Program-made: the position numbers and the translations under genes
Origin: Saprospiraceae bacterium
GTDB taxonomy: Bacteria; Bacteroidota; Bacteroidia; Chitinophagales; Saprospiraceae
Reading direction: 5' to 3'
DNA length: 39,374 bases
Assembly (NCBI GenBank): GCA_016787525.1
Contig: JAEUUP010000137.1
Coordinates: forward strand, 1 to 39,374
The notes under the pieces: generated by a model
Told to the model about the DNA's origin: nothing
What the model saw: only the letters and a program-made list of their open reading frames with translations
The model's database searches: none
Part shown: positions 25,916-34,151 of the stretch, piece by piece
Layout: the number at the start of each line of letters is the position of its first letter
Position numbering within the stretch: the first letter of the stretch is position 1

Positions 25916-26338
25916 CTACTCGGCTGGAACGCAGCGGTCAATAACTACATCCGTCAGTTTGCCTGTACACAAACCTTTCAATTTGACCTCCTCTCCTACT
26001 TTGTAGTCTGTACGAGGTTGTTTCGTAAATTTATCCAACACACAACTGACACCATTAATGGGGTCGCCTGTATCTAACGCCAAAGTAATCCCAGATGTAT
26101 CGTTTTTAACATCTGTAATTTTACCTGATACTTGTATCACAATACTTTTGCCGTCGCTACCGACGTATTTTTTCATGGCTTCGTTTTCGTCTTTACCAAA
26201 ATCAGCCGCCAGTTCAGTAGCTGTTGTGACAATACTTGGTTTACCGATAGACTCATGTGGTTTGTTCCACATATAATAGCCGATGCCAGCACCTATGACG
26301 AGGGCTATCAAACCCAATTGAATGATTCTTTTTAACAT
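25916..26338 (-). CDS. small membrane-anchored OB-fold-like (tRNA_anti-like) protein
   Basis: A 140-residue protein with one N-terminal membrane segment (LGLIALVIGAGIGYYMW) followed by a beta-rich domain with repeated VQVSGKITDVKN and YKVGEEVKLKGLCTG strands. This matches the OB-fold tRNA_anti-like proteins common in Bacteroidota envelope gene clusters. Two Cys (VSCVLD and DRCVPAE) may be a disulfide pair. The role is unknown. It starts 19 bp downstream of the haem lipoprotein gene at 26358, in the same direction. Confidence 0.7.
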   Translation of the reverse strand: MLKRIIQLGLIALVIGAGIGYYMWNKPHESIGKPSIVTTATELAADFGKDENEAMKKYVGSDGKSIVIQVSGKITDVKNDTSGITLALDTGDPINGVSCVLDKFTKQPRTDYKVGEEVKLKGLCTGKLTDVVIDRCVPAE

Positions 26339-26357
26339 GACTTTACTATTTGGTTGA

Positions 26358-26756
26358 TTAGTTATTAGGCATACCTGCGTTTATCCACAATTCGATTTTC
26401 GTAATGTCGCAGGTTGCCATTTTTGAGCCACCTTTGGGCATTTGTGAAAAGCCAGAAGTATGTTTGATAGAACCTATGAAAAACTCCTTCCCATTGGTGA
26501 TGTAGTTTTTCGTACTTGTATATGTGCTTAAATCTGCACCCGCAGAAGCTGTTGCGGCATTGTGACACCCCGAAGTTGCGCATTGTGCCGCCATGAGAGG
26601 TTGGACACTCGTTGAATATTTCACACTTGATGTATCGCATATTGTCGAAGAATTGCCATACAATTCTTCTTCATTGTCGTAGTAACAACTTTGCGTACTT
26701 GTTGTCAAAAAAACGACTCCCAAGACCATTAAGAGCAAAAAAAGTGATTTTTTCAT
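26358..26756 (-). CDS. haem-binding lipoprotein with CX4CH motif
   Basis: A 132-residue protein with a lipobox (STQSC, Cys about 24). A single CX4CH motif (CATSGCH, about 60) takes the place of the usual CXXCH, and a downstream MPKGG supplies a candidate axial Met. This looks like a small c-type cytochrome-related domain of the kind often found in Bacteroidota and Planctomycetes. Whether haem is bound covalently through CX4CH is not certain. It is paired with the two-domain protein upstream. Confidence 0.75.
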   Translation of the reverse strand: MKKSLFLLLMVLGVVFLTTSTQSCYYDNEEELYGNSSTICDTSSVKYSTSVQPLMAAQCATSGCHNAATASAGADLSTYTSTKNYITNGKEFFIGSIKHTSGFSQMPKGGSKMATCDITKIELWINAGMPNN

Positions 26757-26798
26757 AAACTTAAATTAATATTTGAAATTGATTGATTCATAAATTAT

Positions 26799-26811
26799 AC
26801 CCCCTCAGTAT
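26799..26811 (-). repeat. intergenic TACTGAGGGGG copy
   Basis: An exact copy with five G followed by TAT (full ATAC/GTAT dyad) in the 78-bp gap between the two haem-lipoprotein genes. Confidence 0.85.
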
Positions 26812-26834
26812 CGAAGGCTCAAAACAGTTAAAAA

Positions 26835-27572
26835 TCAATTGTTCAACGCCCCTCGTTTAATCCAAGAGTCAATTTTAGCCAATTCGCAAGCCGACAATTT
26901 AGCTCCTTTGGGCATAGGTGAATAAGCGGCCAACTGAGCAATACTGCCCCAAAAACGCCCCGTGGCAACACTGGCTTTGATTTCAGCATAAGTCGTCAAT
27001 TTGATGCCGCCACCAGCTCCTGCGCCTGTATGACAACCTTCGCATTTGTTTTTGACAATAGGTTGCACATAAGCAGCAAACTTCGCGCCCCCTACTGTGT
27101 CGCATTTGCCATAATTGGGATTACAATTTAGGTTTTTAGCACCTTGGTTGATCCATTTGGCGATGATGTCTTTTTGTGCTTGGGTCATTGTGATACCAGA
27201 TCCAGAAGGAGGCATACTGCCGTTGGCGATTTCTTTGTAGAGTTTGCTGTTGTTGGCACTGCCTGCGGTCACGCCTTTTTTCATTGTATTGGCATAATCT
27301 GTCAATTGATAGCCATCTTCTCTTGTGATAGCATCGTGGCAACCACTTCTGGCACAAGCTGAAACCAGCACAGGCAAAACGTCGTATTGAAAATAAACAG
27401 AATCTGCACTACACCGCCAGCCTGTCGAATCACCTTTATCGACCACAGTTGATATGGAAGTTGTGTCTTTGACGATAGGTGTTGGCGTGACTAAGGGCTG
27501 ATGTTTACAACCAATGGACATAATTGAGAGAATGGAGGTAAAAAGAATAGAAGAAAAAATAAGTCGTTTCAT
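26835..27572 (-). CDS. two-haem-motif lipoprotein
   Basis: A 245-residue protein with lipobox MSIGC (Cys about 22). There are two tandem domains: the first has CX4CH (CARSGCH) with MPPSGSG, the second a standard CXXCH (CEGCH) with MPKGA as candidate axial Met. Both domains end in a similar KIDxWIxxGA-type helix, and the single-domain neighbour is clearly a paralogue of the second half. It is probably the first gene of the minus-strand cluster. It likely carries electrons at the outer or inner membrane face; substrate and partner are unknown. Confidence 0.8.
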   Translation of the reverse strand: MKRLIFSSILFTSILSIMSIGCKHQPLVTPTPIVKDTTSISTVVDKGDSTGWRCSADSVYFQYDVLPVLVSACARSGCHDAITREDGYQLTDYANTMKKGVTAGSANNSKLYKEIANGSMPPSGSGITMTQAQKDIIAKWINQGAKNLNCNPNYGKCDTVGGAKFAAYVQPIVKNKCEGCHTGAGAGGGIKLTTYAEIKASVATGRFWGSIAQLAAYSPMPKGAKLSACELAKIDSWIKRGALNN

Positions 27573-27790
27573 AATTAGTAGGTGTAAAAATAAATTTTGA
27601 ATGATGTAGCAAATATCAAAGAAACAATCATTTATTTGCGATACAATCGGACTGAAATGGGCAATTGACGAACTGAATCGGTCAAATCATCAATTCTATT
27701 TTAAATTTGTAACTGTCATAAACACGTCAGAATAAAGTTTTAGGTTGCCTTTTGGGTCAAATACTTTTCAACAATTAAAAATTTAGAAAA
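27573..27790. other. divergent promoter region
   Basis: A 218-bp gap between the haem-lipoprotein cluster (minus) and the deaminase gene (plus). TAAATTTG at 27702-27709 matches the -7 consensus for the plus direction, giving a leader of about 75 nt. For the minus direction only weak candidates exist. Confidence 0.4.
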
Positions 27791-28231
27791 ATGGAAAAAG
27801 ATAAATTCATGGAACTTGCCATTGAGCAAGCACGGAAAAGTCGTCGTGAAGGAGGCATTCCTATTGGGTCTGTTCTTGTTAAAAACGACGAATTGGTTGC
27901 CGCAGGTCACAACAAACGCGTACAGGAGAAAAACCCCATTTTGCACGGAGAGATGGACTGTCTCAACAATGCTGGACGCATTGGTTCGTATCGTGGCACA
28001 ACGATTTATTCGACTTTGATGCCTTGTTATATGTGTGCAGGAACGATTGTTCAGTTCAAAATCAAAAAAGTGATTGTCGGCGAATCGCGCACATTTGACG
28101 GAGCAAGAGCTTTTATGGAATCGCACGGAGTCGAAGTCGTTGACCTCGATTTACCCGAATGTGTGGACATGATGAATGAATTCATTGACGAAAATCCAGA
28201 ATTGTGGAACGAAGATATTGGAGAATTGTAA
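27791..28231 (+). CDS. cytosine deaminase, yeast Fcy1 type
   Basis: A 146-residue zinc deaminase of the CDA superfamily. HGEMDC gives the zinc His and catalytic Glu, and PCYMCAG the two zinc Cys. Beyond these, the C-terminal stretch ENPELWNEDIGEL closely follows the yeast cytosine deaminase Fcy1 and not TadA or guanine deaminase, so cytosine to uracil is the best call for the substrate. It starts an apparent two-gene operon with the TraB-family gene 9 bp downstream. It contains no repeat word. Confidence 0.88.
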   Translation: MEKDKFMELAIEQARKSRREGGIPIGSVLVKNDELVAAGHNKRVQEKNPILHGEMDCLNNAGRIGSYRGTTIYSTLMPCYMCAGTIVQFKIKKVIVGESRTFDGARAFMESHGVEVVDLDLPECVDMMNEFIDENPELWNEDIGEL

Positions 28232-28240
28232 ACGATTTTT

Positions 28241-29056
28241 ATGAAAAAAAATAAAAACTCCCTTGTTTGGCGTATCCATACAGTCCCAAATGACTCTACT
28301 GAGGGAGAAAGGATAACAAAACCGTCCTATATTTTAGGCACGATGCACGTCAAAGATGCCCGTGCTTTTCAATTTGAACGCCTTTTTTATGAAAAAATAT
28401 TGAGTTGCGACACCTTTGCTACCGAGCTTAATCTCGACGAGGTTCAACAAAGCCACAATTTTTCATTCCATTTGCCCGAAGGTATTTTACTGACTGATTT
28501 GATAAAACCCAAACTTTATGCAAAAATCAGTCAGATAATAGAGCAAAAAATAGGTGCGCCGTTGGCTTATTTCAATACGATGAAGCCTATCGTTCTGACC
28601 AATATGCTCACAGAAAGTACACTATCGAATGACCGTTTGTTGTCACTCGACGAAACTTTATGGCGTTTTGCCGCCGACAATGGGCGCATACTGAGGGGTA
28701 TCGAAACACTGGATGAACAGATTGATGTGTTGAATAAAATGAGTCTCACCGACCAAGTTAAAGGTTTGAAAGACATGGTGTATAATTTACCAAAATTCAA
28801 ACGGCAATTGCTCAAAATGACTGACTTGTACGAACAAGCGGATATTCAGCAGCTATATAAATCGGCAAAACGCACTGCCAAAAGCAGTCGTCGCCTATTG
28901 GTGTACGACAGAAATGTATTGATGGCCAATCGCATAGCCGAAATCTGTCAAACGACAAGCCTCTGTGCTGCCATCGGTGCAGGACATTTAGCGGGTGAAA
29001 AAGGTGTATTAAGACTGTTAAAAAAGAAAGGATTTATTGTAGAATATGTAGAATAA
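28241..29056 (+). CDS. TraB/GumN family protein
   Basis: 271 residues of the TraB/GumN (GTxH) family: LGTMHV near the N-terminus, FATELNL, and IGAGHLAGEKGV near the C-terminus. These positions match metal-dependent proteolytic relatives (Tiki-like), but bacterial members are not characterised in function. No signal peptide is visible. A repeat-word copy (28688-28699) encodes ILRGIE, and a one-mismatch version occurs at 28297-28306 (STEGE). It follows the cytosine deaminase at 9 bp. Confidence 0.85.
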   Translation: MKKNKNSLVWRIHTVPNDSTEGERITKPSYILGTMHVKDARAFQFERLFYEKILSCDTFATELNLDEVQQSHNFSFHLPEGILLTDLIKPKLYAKISQIIEQKIGAPLAYFNTMKPIVLTNMLTESTLSNDRLLSLDETLWRFAADNGRILRGIETLDEQIDVLNKMSLTDQVKGLKDMVYNLPKFKRQLLKMTDLYEQADIQQLYKSAKRTAKSSRRLLVYDRNVLMANRIAEICQTTSLCAAIGAGHLAGEKGVLRLLKKKGFIVEYVE

Positions 29057-29101
29057 GAAATGAGCTCAAACAGCCCTCTTCAGTACGGGGAGGTATAAAG
29101 T

Positions 29102-29971
29102 TTAAAACATACTTATCTGATTTTCATCCACTTCTGTTAATTCTTCAACGGATACTGAGGGGGTTTTAATTTTAGGTAAATCAGGTAAAAAACGTTTGAT
29201 AAGGCGCAATTTATGGGAATAAATACCTCTTTCTTCATTGAAAATGCCAAAATGGTCGAGTTTATCAATGCGTACTTGTCCAGCCGCATGAATGACATTT
29301 TGATTGTCTAAAACAATACCGACGTGAACAATATTACCTTTTGGATTCTCAAAAAATGCCAAATCGGCAGCCTGCGCTTGTTCTATGAAATCAACCAAAC
29401 GCCCTTGTTCGACCTGCTGCGACGCATCGCGACGCAAACGGATGCCTGCCATACGAAAAACCGTCTGTGTAAAACCCGAACAATCAATGCCAAAAGGCGA
29501 CCGACCACCCCACAAGTAAGGTGCATAAAGATAACGACGTGCCAATTTGACAATAAACTCAGCCGTTGGAGCTCGATAGCCATTTTGAAGTGCCTGACCA
29601 TTAAAAGCATAATGTTTATCACCCAAATGAACATTGATACCATCAAAATTAGGTAAAGTTGCACCCAAAGTTATGGGTAGAAAATGGTCATTATTAGTCA
29701 AAATAGCGGTTAAGTCAAGGCAAAACGCGAGGTTTTTATGATAATTCTCGGCTTCTCCGAGAGAAATAAAACGCAATTGCCGCACATCCATCCAACCTTC
29801 ATAACCATCCCAATCGCAGCGAATTTGGCACCAATTCCGTTTCGTTCGCCCTCCAAATTCAATAATATCCACCAATTCGCCAAAAAGTAATTGCGTGACA
29901 ATTTCTTCCTTGTCAGATGCAGCAGCACGAACAGGGACGGCACTAAGTTGACAAATGGCTGGATTTTTCAT
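29102..29971 (-). CDS. SH3-domain NlpC/P60 peptidoglycan endopeptidase
   Basis: 289 residues from the ATG at 29971. The frame runs 66 codons further, but that extension translates the 14-bp tandem repeat and A/T-rich DNA, so I reject it. An N-terminal SH3-like part (VPVRAAASDKEE, then WDGYEGWMDVRQ) is followed by a C-terminal NlpC/P60 domain with catalytic Cys in IDCSGFTQ, His in IVHVGIVLD and a third polar residue in VIHAAGQVR. The family cleaves gamma-D-Glu to diaminopimelate bonds in cell-wall peptides. No clear signal peptide is visible, so it may act on recycled muropeptides in the cytoplasm, like YkfC. A repeat word near the C-terminus (29152-29164) reads TPSVSV. Confidence 0.85.
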   Translation of the reverse strand: MKNPAICQLSAVPVRAAASDKEEIVTQLLFGELVDIIEFGGRTKRNWCQIRCDWDGYEGWMDVRQLRFISLGEAENYHKNLAFCLDLTAILTNNDHFLPITLGATLPNFDGINVHLGDKHYAFNGQALQNGYRAPTAEFIVKLARRYLYAPYLWGGRSPFGIDCSGFTQTVFRMAGIRLRRDASQQVEQGRLVDFIEQAQAADLAFFENPKGNIVHVGIVLDNQNVIHAAGQVRIDKLDHFGIFNEERGIYSHKLRLIKRFLPDLPKIKTPSVSVEELTEVDENQISMF

Positions 29972-30118
29972 TGAATGATGGTTTGTCGTTGATGGATTGT
30001 GTGTAAAGCGTTTTCTTTTTGCAAAAAATTCAATTCTTAAATTTGGTTCAAAAATAATAACTAAACGCAAGATACCGTTAGAAAACGGAAAAAAAGATTG
30101 ATGGCTTGTTATTGGTAA

Positions 30119-30160
30119 GTAACGAATAACGAGTGACCAATAACGAGTAACGAATAACCA
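30119..30160. repeat. 14-bp tandem repeat, three copies
   Basis: GTAACGAATAACGA, GTGACCAATAACGA and GTAACGAATAACCA follow each other without gap, with inverted-repeat flanks (GTTATTGGT/ACCAATAAC). Related words (ACTCGTTACTTAGTCACT) occur near 39311-39327. It is a candidate small interspersed repeat. Confidence 0.7.
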
Positions 30161-30182
30161 CTCAATCAATCAACTAATTTAC

Positions 30183-30190
30183 TACTTTTG
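30183..30190 (+). promoter_or_regulatory. -7 promoter element of the PorP/SprF gene
   Basis: TACTTTTG matches TAnnTTTG and lies 24 bp before the ATG at 30215. The predicted leader is about 18 nt. Confidence 0.5.
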
Positions 30191-30214
30191 CATGAATTTT
30201 GATTAAACCGTTTT

Positions 30215-31258
30215 ATGAAGAAAATACAGCTTTTATTACCGATTTTATTGTACTCGGCTGTGCTTTTAGCTCAAGACCGCCATTTTTCTCAATTTTATAG
30301 CTCTCCGTTGACGCTTAATCCTGCATTGACAGGTGCATTTGATGGCAAATATCGTGTGGGAGGTTTGTACCGTGACCAATGGCGTGGCTTACTGGAGCAA
30401 CCCTATCAGAATTTCTCATTTGGTGCTGATTTGCGTATGGACGCACCTTTTTCATCAAAATCAAATCCAGATAAAGTCGGCGTAGGTCTCCTTTTTTATC
30501 GCGACATAGTCAATGCGCTCGATTTCTCAACCACTCAAATTGCCATTTCAGGTGCCTATCACAAGTCATTGGATTTGGGTAGCACACAATTTTTGTCGAT
30601 GGGCTTTCAGTTGGGATTGTCGCAACGCAATGTCAATTATGACAATCTGACTTTCCAAGACCAGTGGAATGGCATTGATGGCTACACATTACCACGTGGC
30701 GAGCGTTTGCCCGAAAACAATTTTGGCTACTCAGATTTATCCACGGGTATCAATTATTCGGTCAATCCTGCCCCTAAAGTCGCCTTTTTTGCTGGATTGG
30801 CATACCACCATTTCAATAAACCGAATGTGGCTTTTTTCAAAGGCACAGACATACCCAAGCAACCTCTTTTACCTCGCATTTCGGCACAATTGGCAGCACA
30901 GTTTCCCATCAATCGAGAACATACTTTGATGATGTCGCCGCGCCTTTTGTTTGCGAATCAAGGTCCTCATATGGAACTGAATGCAGGTACAAATTTCCGA
31001 ATTGAGGTAGATAAAACCTACGGTACATCGCTGCATTTGGGTGGTTGGGTACGACCAGTGAAAAATAAAGACGGCTTCAATCTCGATGCAGTGGTACTCA
31101 TGACAGGTATCGAATACAACAGTATTTTATTGGGTTTCAGCTACGATTTGAATTTACCAACCATTTACAAATACAAACGCACAGCGAATGTGTTTGAAAT
31201 CTCGCTGATTTATTTGGGCGAATTTGAAAACGATGAGTTACTTTGCCCGACATTTTAA
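30215..31258 (+). CDS. PorP/SprF-family type IX secretion membrane protein
   Basis: 347 residues. A signal peptide ending LLAQ is followed by the family hallmark DRHFSQFYSSPLTLNPALTGAF and a 14-strand-type barrel (GVGLLFYRDIV, FLSMGFQLGLS, FFAGLAYHHFNKPN, LGGWVRP). PorP/SprF proteins assist export or surface attachment of type B cargo. Unlike the copy at 12830 it has no TSP3 or OmpA extension, and no CHU_C cargo gene is adjacent. It is followed by a DUF2520 gene after 5 bp. It contains no repeat word. Confidence 0.92.
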   Translation: MKKIQLLLPILLYSAVLLAQDRHFSQFYSSPLTLNPALTGAFDGKYRVGGLYRDQWRGLLEQPYQNFSFGADLRMDAPFSSKSNPDKVGVGLLFYRDIVNALDFSTTQIAISGAYHKSLDLGSTQFLSMGFQLGLSQRNVNYDNLTFQDQWNGIDGYTLPRGERLPENNFGYSDLSTGINYSVNPAPKVAFFAGLAYHHFNKPNVAFFKGTDIPKQPLLPRISAQLAAQFPINREHTLMMSPRLLFANQGPHMELNAGTNFRIEVDKTYGTSLHLGGWVRPVKNKDGFNLDAVVLMTGIEYNSILLGFSYDLNLPTIYKYKRTANVFEISLIYLGEFENDELLCPTF

Positions 31259-31263
31259 CAAAT

Positions 31264-32046
31264 ATGAAGATTTCAATTGTCGGTACAGGGAATGTTGCCT
31301 TTCATTTGGGCAAACGTTTGGTGGAGAAGGGTTTGACAATCAATCAAGTCATAGGGCGTGATGAAGCCAAAACAAGATGGTTGAGTGAGATTTTGCAGGC
31401 AAAACAGGCAACTTTTGCGAAAAACATTGACGAATCAAGTGATTTGTTTATCATTGCTGTTTCGGATACAGCAATCGAAGAAGTGGCGAAAAAACTATCG
31501 GAATTTATTGATAAACAATGTGTTGTACATACGTCGGGTTCTATTCCTTCCACTATTTTGCAACCTTATTTTAAGCATTTTGGTGTTCTCTATCCCTTAC
31601 AAACCTTTTCGCTAACAAGTCAACCTGATTTTGATAAGATTCCAATTTTCATCAATAATACCCCTCAGTATTACATCCCTTTTTTGAAAAATTTGGCAGA
31701 AAAAATCAGCCCTCGTGTCTATGAATTGCCCGACGAAGATAGAATGACACTACATGTAGCTGCCGTTTTTGTCAATAATTTCACCAATCATTTATTCAAA
31801 ATTGGCTCTGAAATTCTTGCCAAACAAAATTTGCCTTTTGATGTTTTACTGCCATTGATAGAAGAAACGGTCAATAAAATCCGTCACAATCCCCCCCTCA
31901 GTATGCAAACAGGTCCTGCCAAACGAGGCGACAATGTGACCGTCGAGAAACATTTAGCTTTCTTAGAACAACAAGCCCCTCAATACGATTTGCTTTATAC
32001 CCTTTTGAGTATTAGCATCAATCCTGATTTGAAAATCAATAAATAG
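31264..32046 (+). CDS. Rossmann-like and DUF2520 domain protein
   Basis: 260 residues from the ATG at 31264, which begins MKISIVGTGNVAFHLG, a NAD(P)-type glycine motif (GTGNVA). The N-terminal Rossmann domain (about 1-125) includes VVHTSGSIP and LYPLQTFS, and the C-terminal helical DUF2520 domain (about 130-250) resembles the dimer domain of ProC and hydroxyacid reductases. The substrate is not known. Two repeat-word copies (31660-31671, TPQY; 31891-31904 with seven G, PPLSM) are inside, and a one-mismatch copy (TATTGAGGGG, about 31976-31985) is close to the end. Confidence 0.85.
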   Translation: MKISIVGTGNVAFHLGKRLVEKGLTINQVIGRDEAKTRWLSEILQAKQATFAKNIDESSDLFIIAVSDTAIEEVAKKLSEFIDKQCVVHTSGSIPSTILQPYFKHFGVLYPLQTFSLTSQPDFDKIPIFINNTPQYYIPFLKNLAEKISPRVYELPDEDRMTLHVAAVFVNNFTNHLFKIGSEILAKQNLPFDVLLPLIEETVNKIRHNPPLSMQTGPAKRGDNVTVEKHLAFLEQQAPQYDLLYTLLSISINPDLKINK

Positions 32047-32079
32047 AAATAAATTTCATCGTATAAAACATAAAACGTC

Positions 32080-32358
32080 ATGCGCATAGTAGCCGAAATA
32101 GACCACCCTCGCCTCAAAATCACCGTTTTCAAAAACGATGGTAAATTCAGTATCAAATTTGAAAGCGGTCTGTTGGAACAGACTTACAAATTCCGTGACG
32201 ATGAGCGTTTGAGTACGGTCGAAGATGTCAAAAGACTCATTGACACCGAATTTATTGAAAAAATTGAGGATATACTGAGGGGTATGTACGCTTTGAAAAT
32301 GGAGACAATGCAACGCAATTTAATGCAGGTAAGTGACGAATTTCCTCAAATTATATAA
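32080..32358 (+). CDS. small conserved protein of unknown function
   Basis: 92 residues, no signal peptide. A compact alpha/beta protein: an N-terminal beta pair (MRIVAEIDHPRLKITVFKND) followed by LLEQTYKF and a helical end. It is a type of short conserved Bacteroidota protein I have no function for. It lies in the DUF2520 direction with a 33-bp gap and is probably co-transcribed. A repeat word at 32272-32283 encodes ILRGMY in the second helix. Confidence 0.65.
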   Translation: MRIVAEIDHPRLKITVFKNDGKFSIKFESGLLEQTYKFRDDERLSTVEDVKRLIDTEFIEKIEDILRGMYALKMETMQRNLMQVSDEFPQII

Positions 32359-32372
32359 CAGCTTAGTCATTT

Positions 32373-34139
32373 TCAACTCTCAACTTTCACCTCGCCTAAG
32401 CGCGTTTCCATTTTAAAGTTTGTCCATTGCACACGTTTGGTCAATCCGAAATTTTCCAAACGGTTGTGGTAGTAAAACAAGGTATTGAAATCATCGCTCT
32501 CAATATCACCTTTCTTATTGAATAACAAAGGTTTACGTGCGTGATAAACGCCTAAATTCTTCAAACCATCGTTCACCAGCTCGGTGGCCGATTGGTGAAT
32601 AATATCACTCAATTTTAGGCGACCTTTTTCTTCCAATTCAAACAGGCCGTGTTGTACGGCTTCAACTGCGGCTGTAAATTCTTCGATTGGAAATACAAAA
32701 TCGTCGGGTAACAGACGCAAAAGAGCATATAAATCGAATGATTCGTTGTTGGCACGCAACATATTGAAAGCGGTAAAGGCAACGACATGAGAGCTCAAAA
32801 CAATATTTTCACGATGGAAACGGTCAACGATCTTATTTGCCAACAACTTGGTGTATTCCGCCTCGCGTTGCAAATCTTCGGTTACAATACCCTCAGTTGT
32901 AAAATAGTCGGAGATACTGAGGGGTTGGTTTCGAGCATCAAAACTTGTGCCTTCAGCATCTACAAAATTGCCCATTACGTCCATGGGTTTGCCAAAAGAC
33001 AGAATAATGTCCGATTTTTTGGAAAAAAATTGCCAAATAAACTTCAACCATTCTCGAATCGAATTGCCTTCGGAGCGGCCGCCGATGTATTTTTCTTTGC
33101 CTGTGATTTGTAAATGCTGGCGAATCAAAAACGGTGCTTCCAAGACGAAATGATAGCTCATCACCAATGGCACAATAAAGATTTTTTGAGGTTGAACCTT
33201 ATCATCTTTTAATTCTTTATTATCACTGCGCCCACCATTCTCCTCTTTAACTTGTTGACACAGAACACGTTGTGCTTCGACAGCTGTGCCTAACAAACCC
33301 ATTTTGAGACGGGTCTCGACCATACCGTTTCTGGCACGTGTGCCACCCGGGAAAAAGAGTGTATTTGTGCCGCGTACAATCGAGAGCATTGACATGGCTT
33401 TTAGCGTTTCGAGATAAATAGGGTTTTTCTTACGTCGGTCAACACGATACGCGCCTAAGCGATTCATAAAAAAAGCGGCAGCTCCTGAATTGTAGAGGTT
33501 CAAACCTGCGCCATAGCTGAACGAAGGCAAACCCACGATTTGATCCATCGCAAAACCCACTAAAATGGAGTCAATATTACTAAAATGCGTCGGTACGACG
33601 ATGACAATACCTTTTTTCATCAAAGTGCGTATCGTTTCAACTTCGCCAAAAACTTGTAAACGCTCATGCAATTGATTGCGTGAACTCAAAAAACGCCACC
33701 AACGTTCGGCTGCCGCATTGAGCAGGCGGTTGAAAAAGTTGTATAGAAAAACACGCGCAAATCGAAAGGTATTGGGCGAAAAAGTACCTACAATTTCTGT
33801 CGAATAGCGGTGAATGATACGTTCGATGATGTCTTTGTGGATGTCATTGGCTTGTGTTTTCGGTGCGCTTTCTGACTTCACAAGTTTTGAGCGCAGGCGA
33901 TTCCAAAAGACTTGTTCGTTGGGAGGGTCAACTTTCCATGGAGTTTCTTTGATGCGATTGCGCTCTTGATAGATGGTTTCAGCTATCAGATTGTACAGTT
34001 TTGGGTGTTCGAGGAGCAAGCGATTGAGCGTAAATTGGTCAATTTCTTCAATAAAATGACGACGATCTTGACTCAGTTTGTAGATAGGCCACTGGTCAAT
34101 GCGTTCAAAAACTTGTGGATATGGTTTGACAGGCTGCAT
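32373..34139 (-). CDS. PlsB-like glycerophosphate acyltransferase
   Basis: 588 residues of the PlsC/PlsB acyltransferase superfamily. The acyltransferase motif HFSNID (HX4D) near residue 180 and FPGGTRARNG (block III, with G in place of the usual E of FPEGT) near 258 are present, with a long N-terminal part and a long C-terminal helical part as in glycerol-3-phosphate acyltransferases. This would start or extend phospholipid synthesis at the inner membrane. The Gly replacing Glu in block III is worth note, as it is seen in PlsB. It follows engB by 12 bp on the same strand. A repeat word (32914-32925) reads QPLSIS. Confidence 0.85.
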   Translation of the reverse strand: MQPVKPYPQVFERIDQWPIYKLSQDRRHFIEEIDQFTLNRLLLEHPKLYNLIAETIYQERNRIKETPWKVDPPNEQVFWNRLRSKLVKSESAPKTQANDIHKDIIERIIHRYSTEIVGTFSPNTFRFARVFLYNFFNRLLNAAAERWWRFLSSRNQLHERLQVFGEVETIRTLMKKGIVIVVPTHFSNIDSILVGFAMDQIVGLPSFSYGAGLNLYNSGAAAFFMNRLGAYRVDRRKKNPIYLETLKAMSMLSIVRGTNTLFFPGGTRARNGMVETRLKMGLLGTAVEAQRVLCQQVKEENGGRSDNKELKDDKVQPQKIFIVPLVMSYHFVLEAPFLIRQHLQITGKEKYIGGRSEGNSIREWLKFIWQFFSKKSDIILSFGKPMDVMGNFVDAEGTSFDARNQPLSISDYFTTEGIVTEDLQREAEYTKLLANKIVDRFHRENIVLSSHVVAFTAFNMLRANNESFDLYALLRLLPDDFVFPIEEFTAAVEAVQHGLFELEEKGRLKLSDIIHQSATELVNDGLKNLGVYHARKPLLFNKKGDIESDDFNTLFYYHNRLENFGLTKRVQWTNFKMETRLGEVKVES

Positions 34140-34151
34140 ATTGTTCGTGAC

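Noticed and set aside
29057-29101. CCCTCTTCAGTAC as a copy of the repeat word
   Set aside because: It needs an inserted two-base change and is not within one substitution of the consensus.
29972-30169. N-terminal extension of the NlpC/P60 frame
   Set aside because: It is a translation of the 14-bp tandem repeat and A/T-rich DNA, not a conserved domain.
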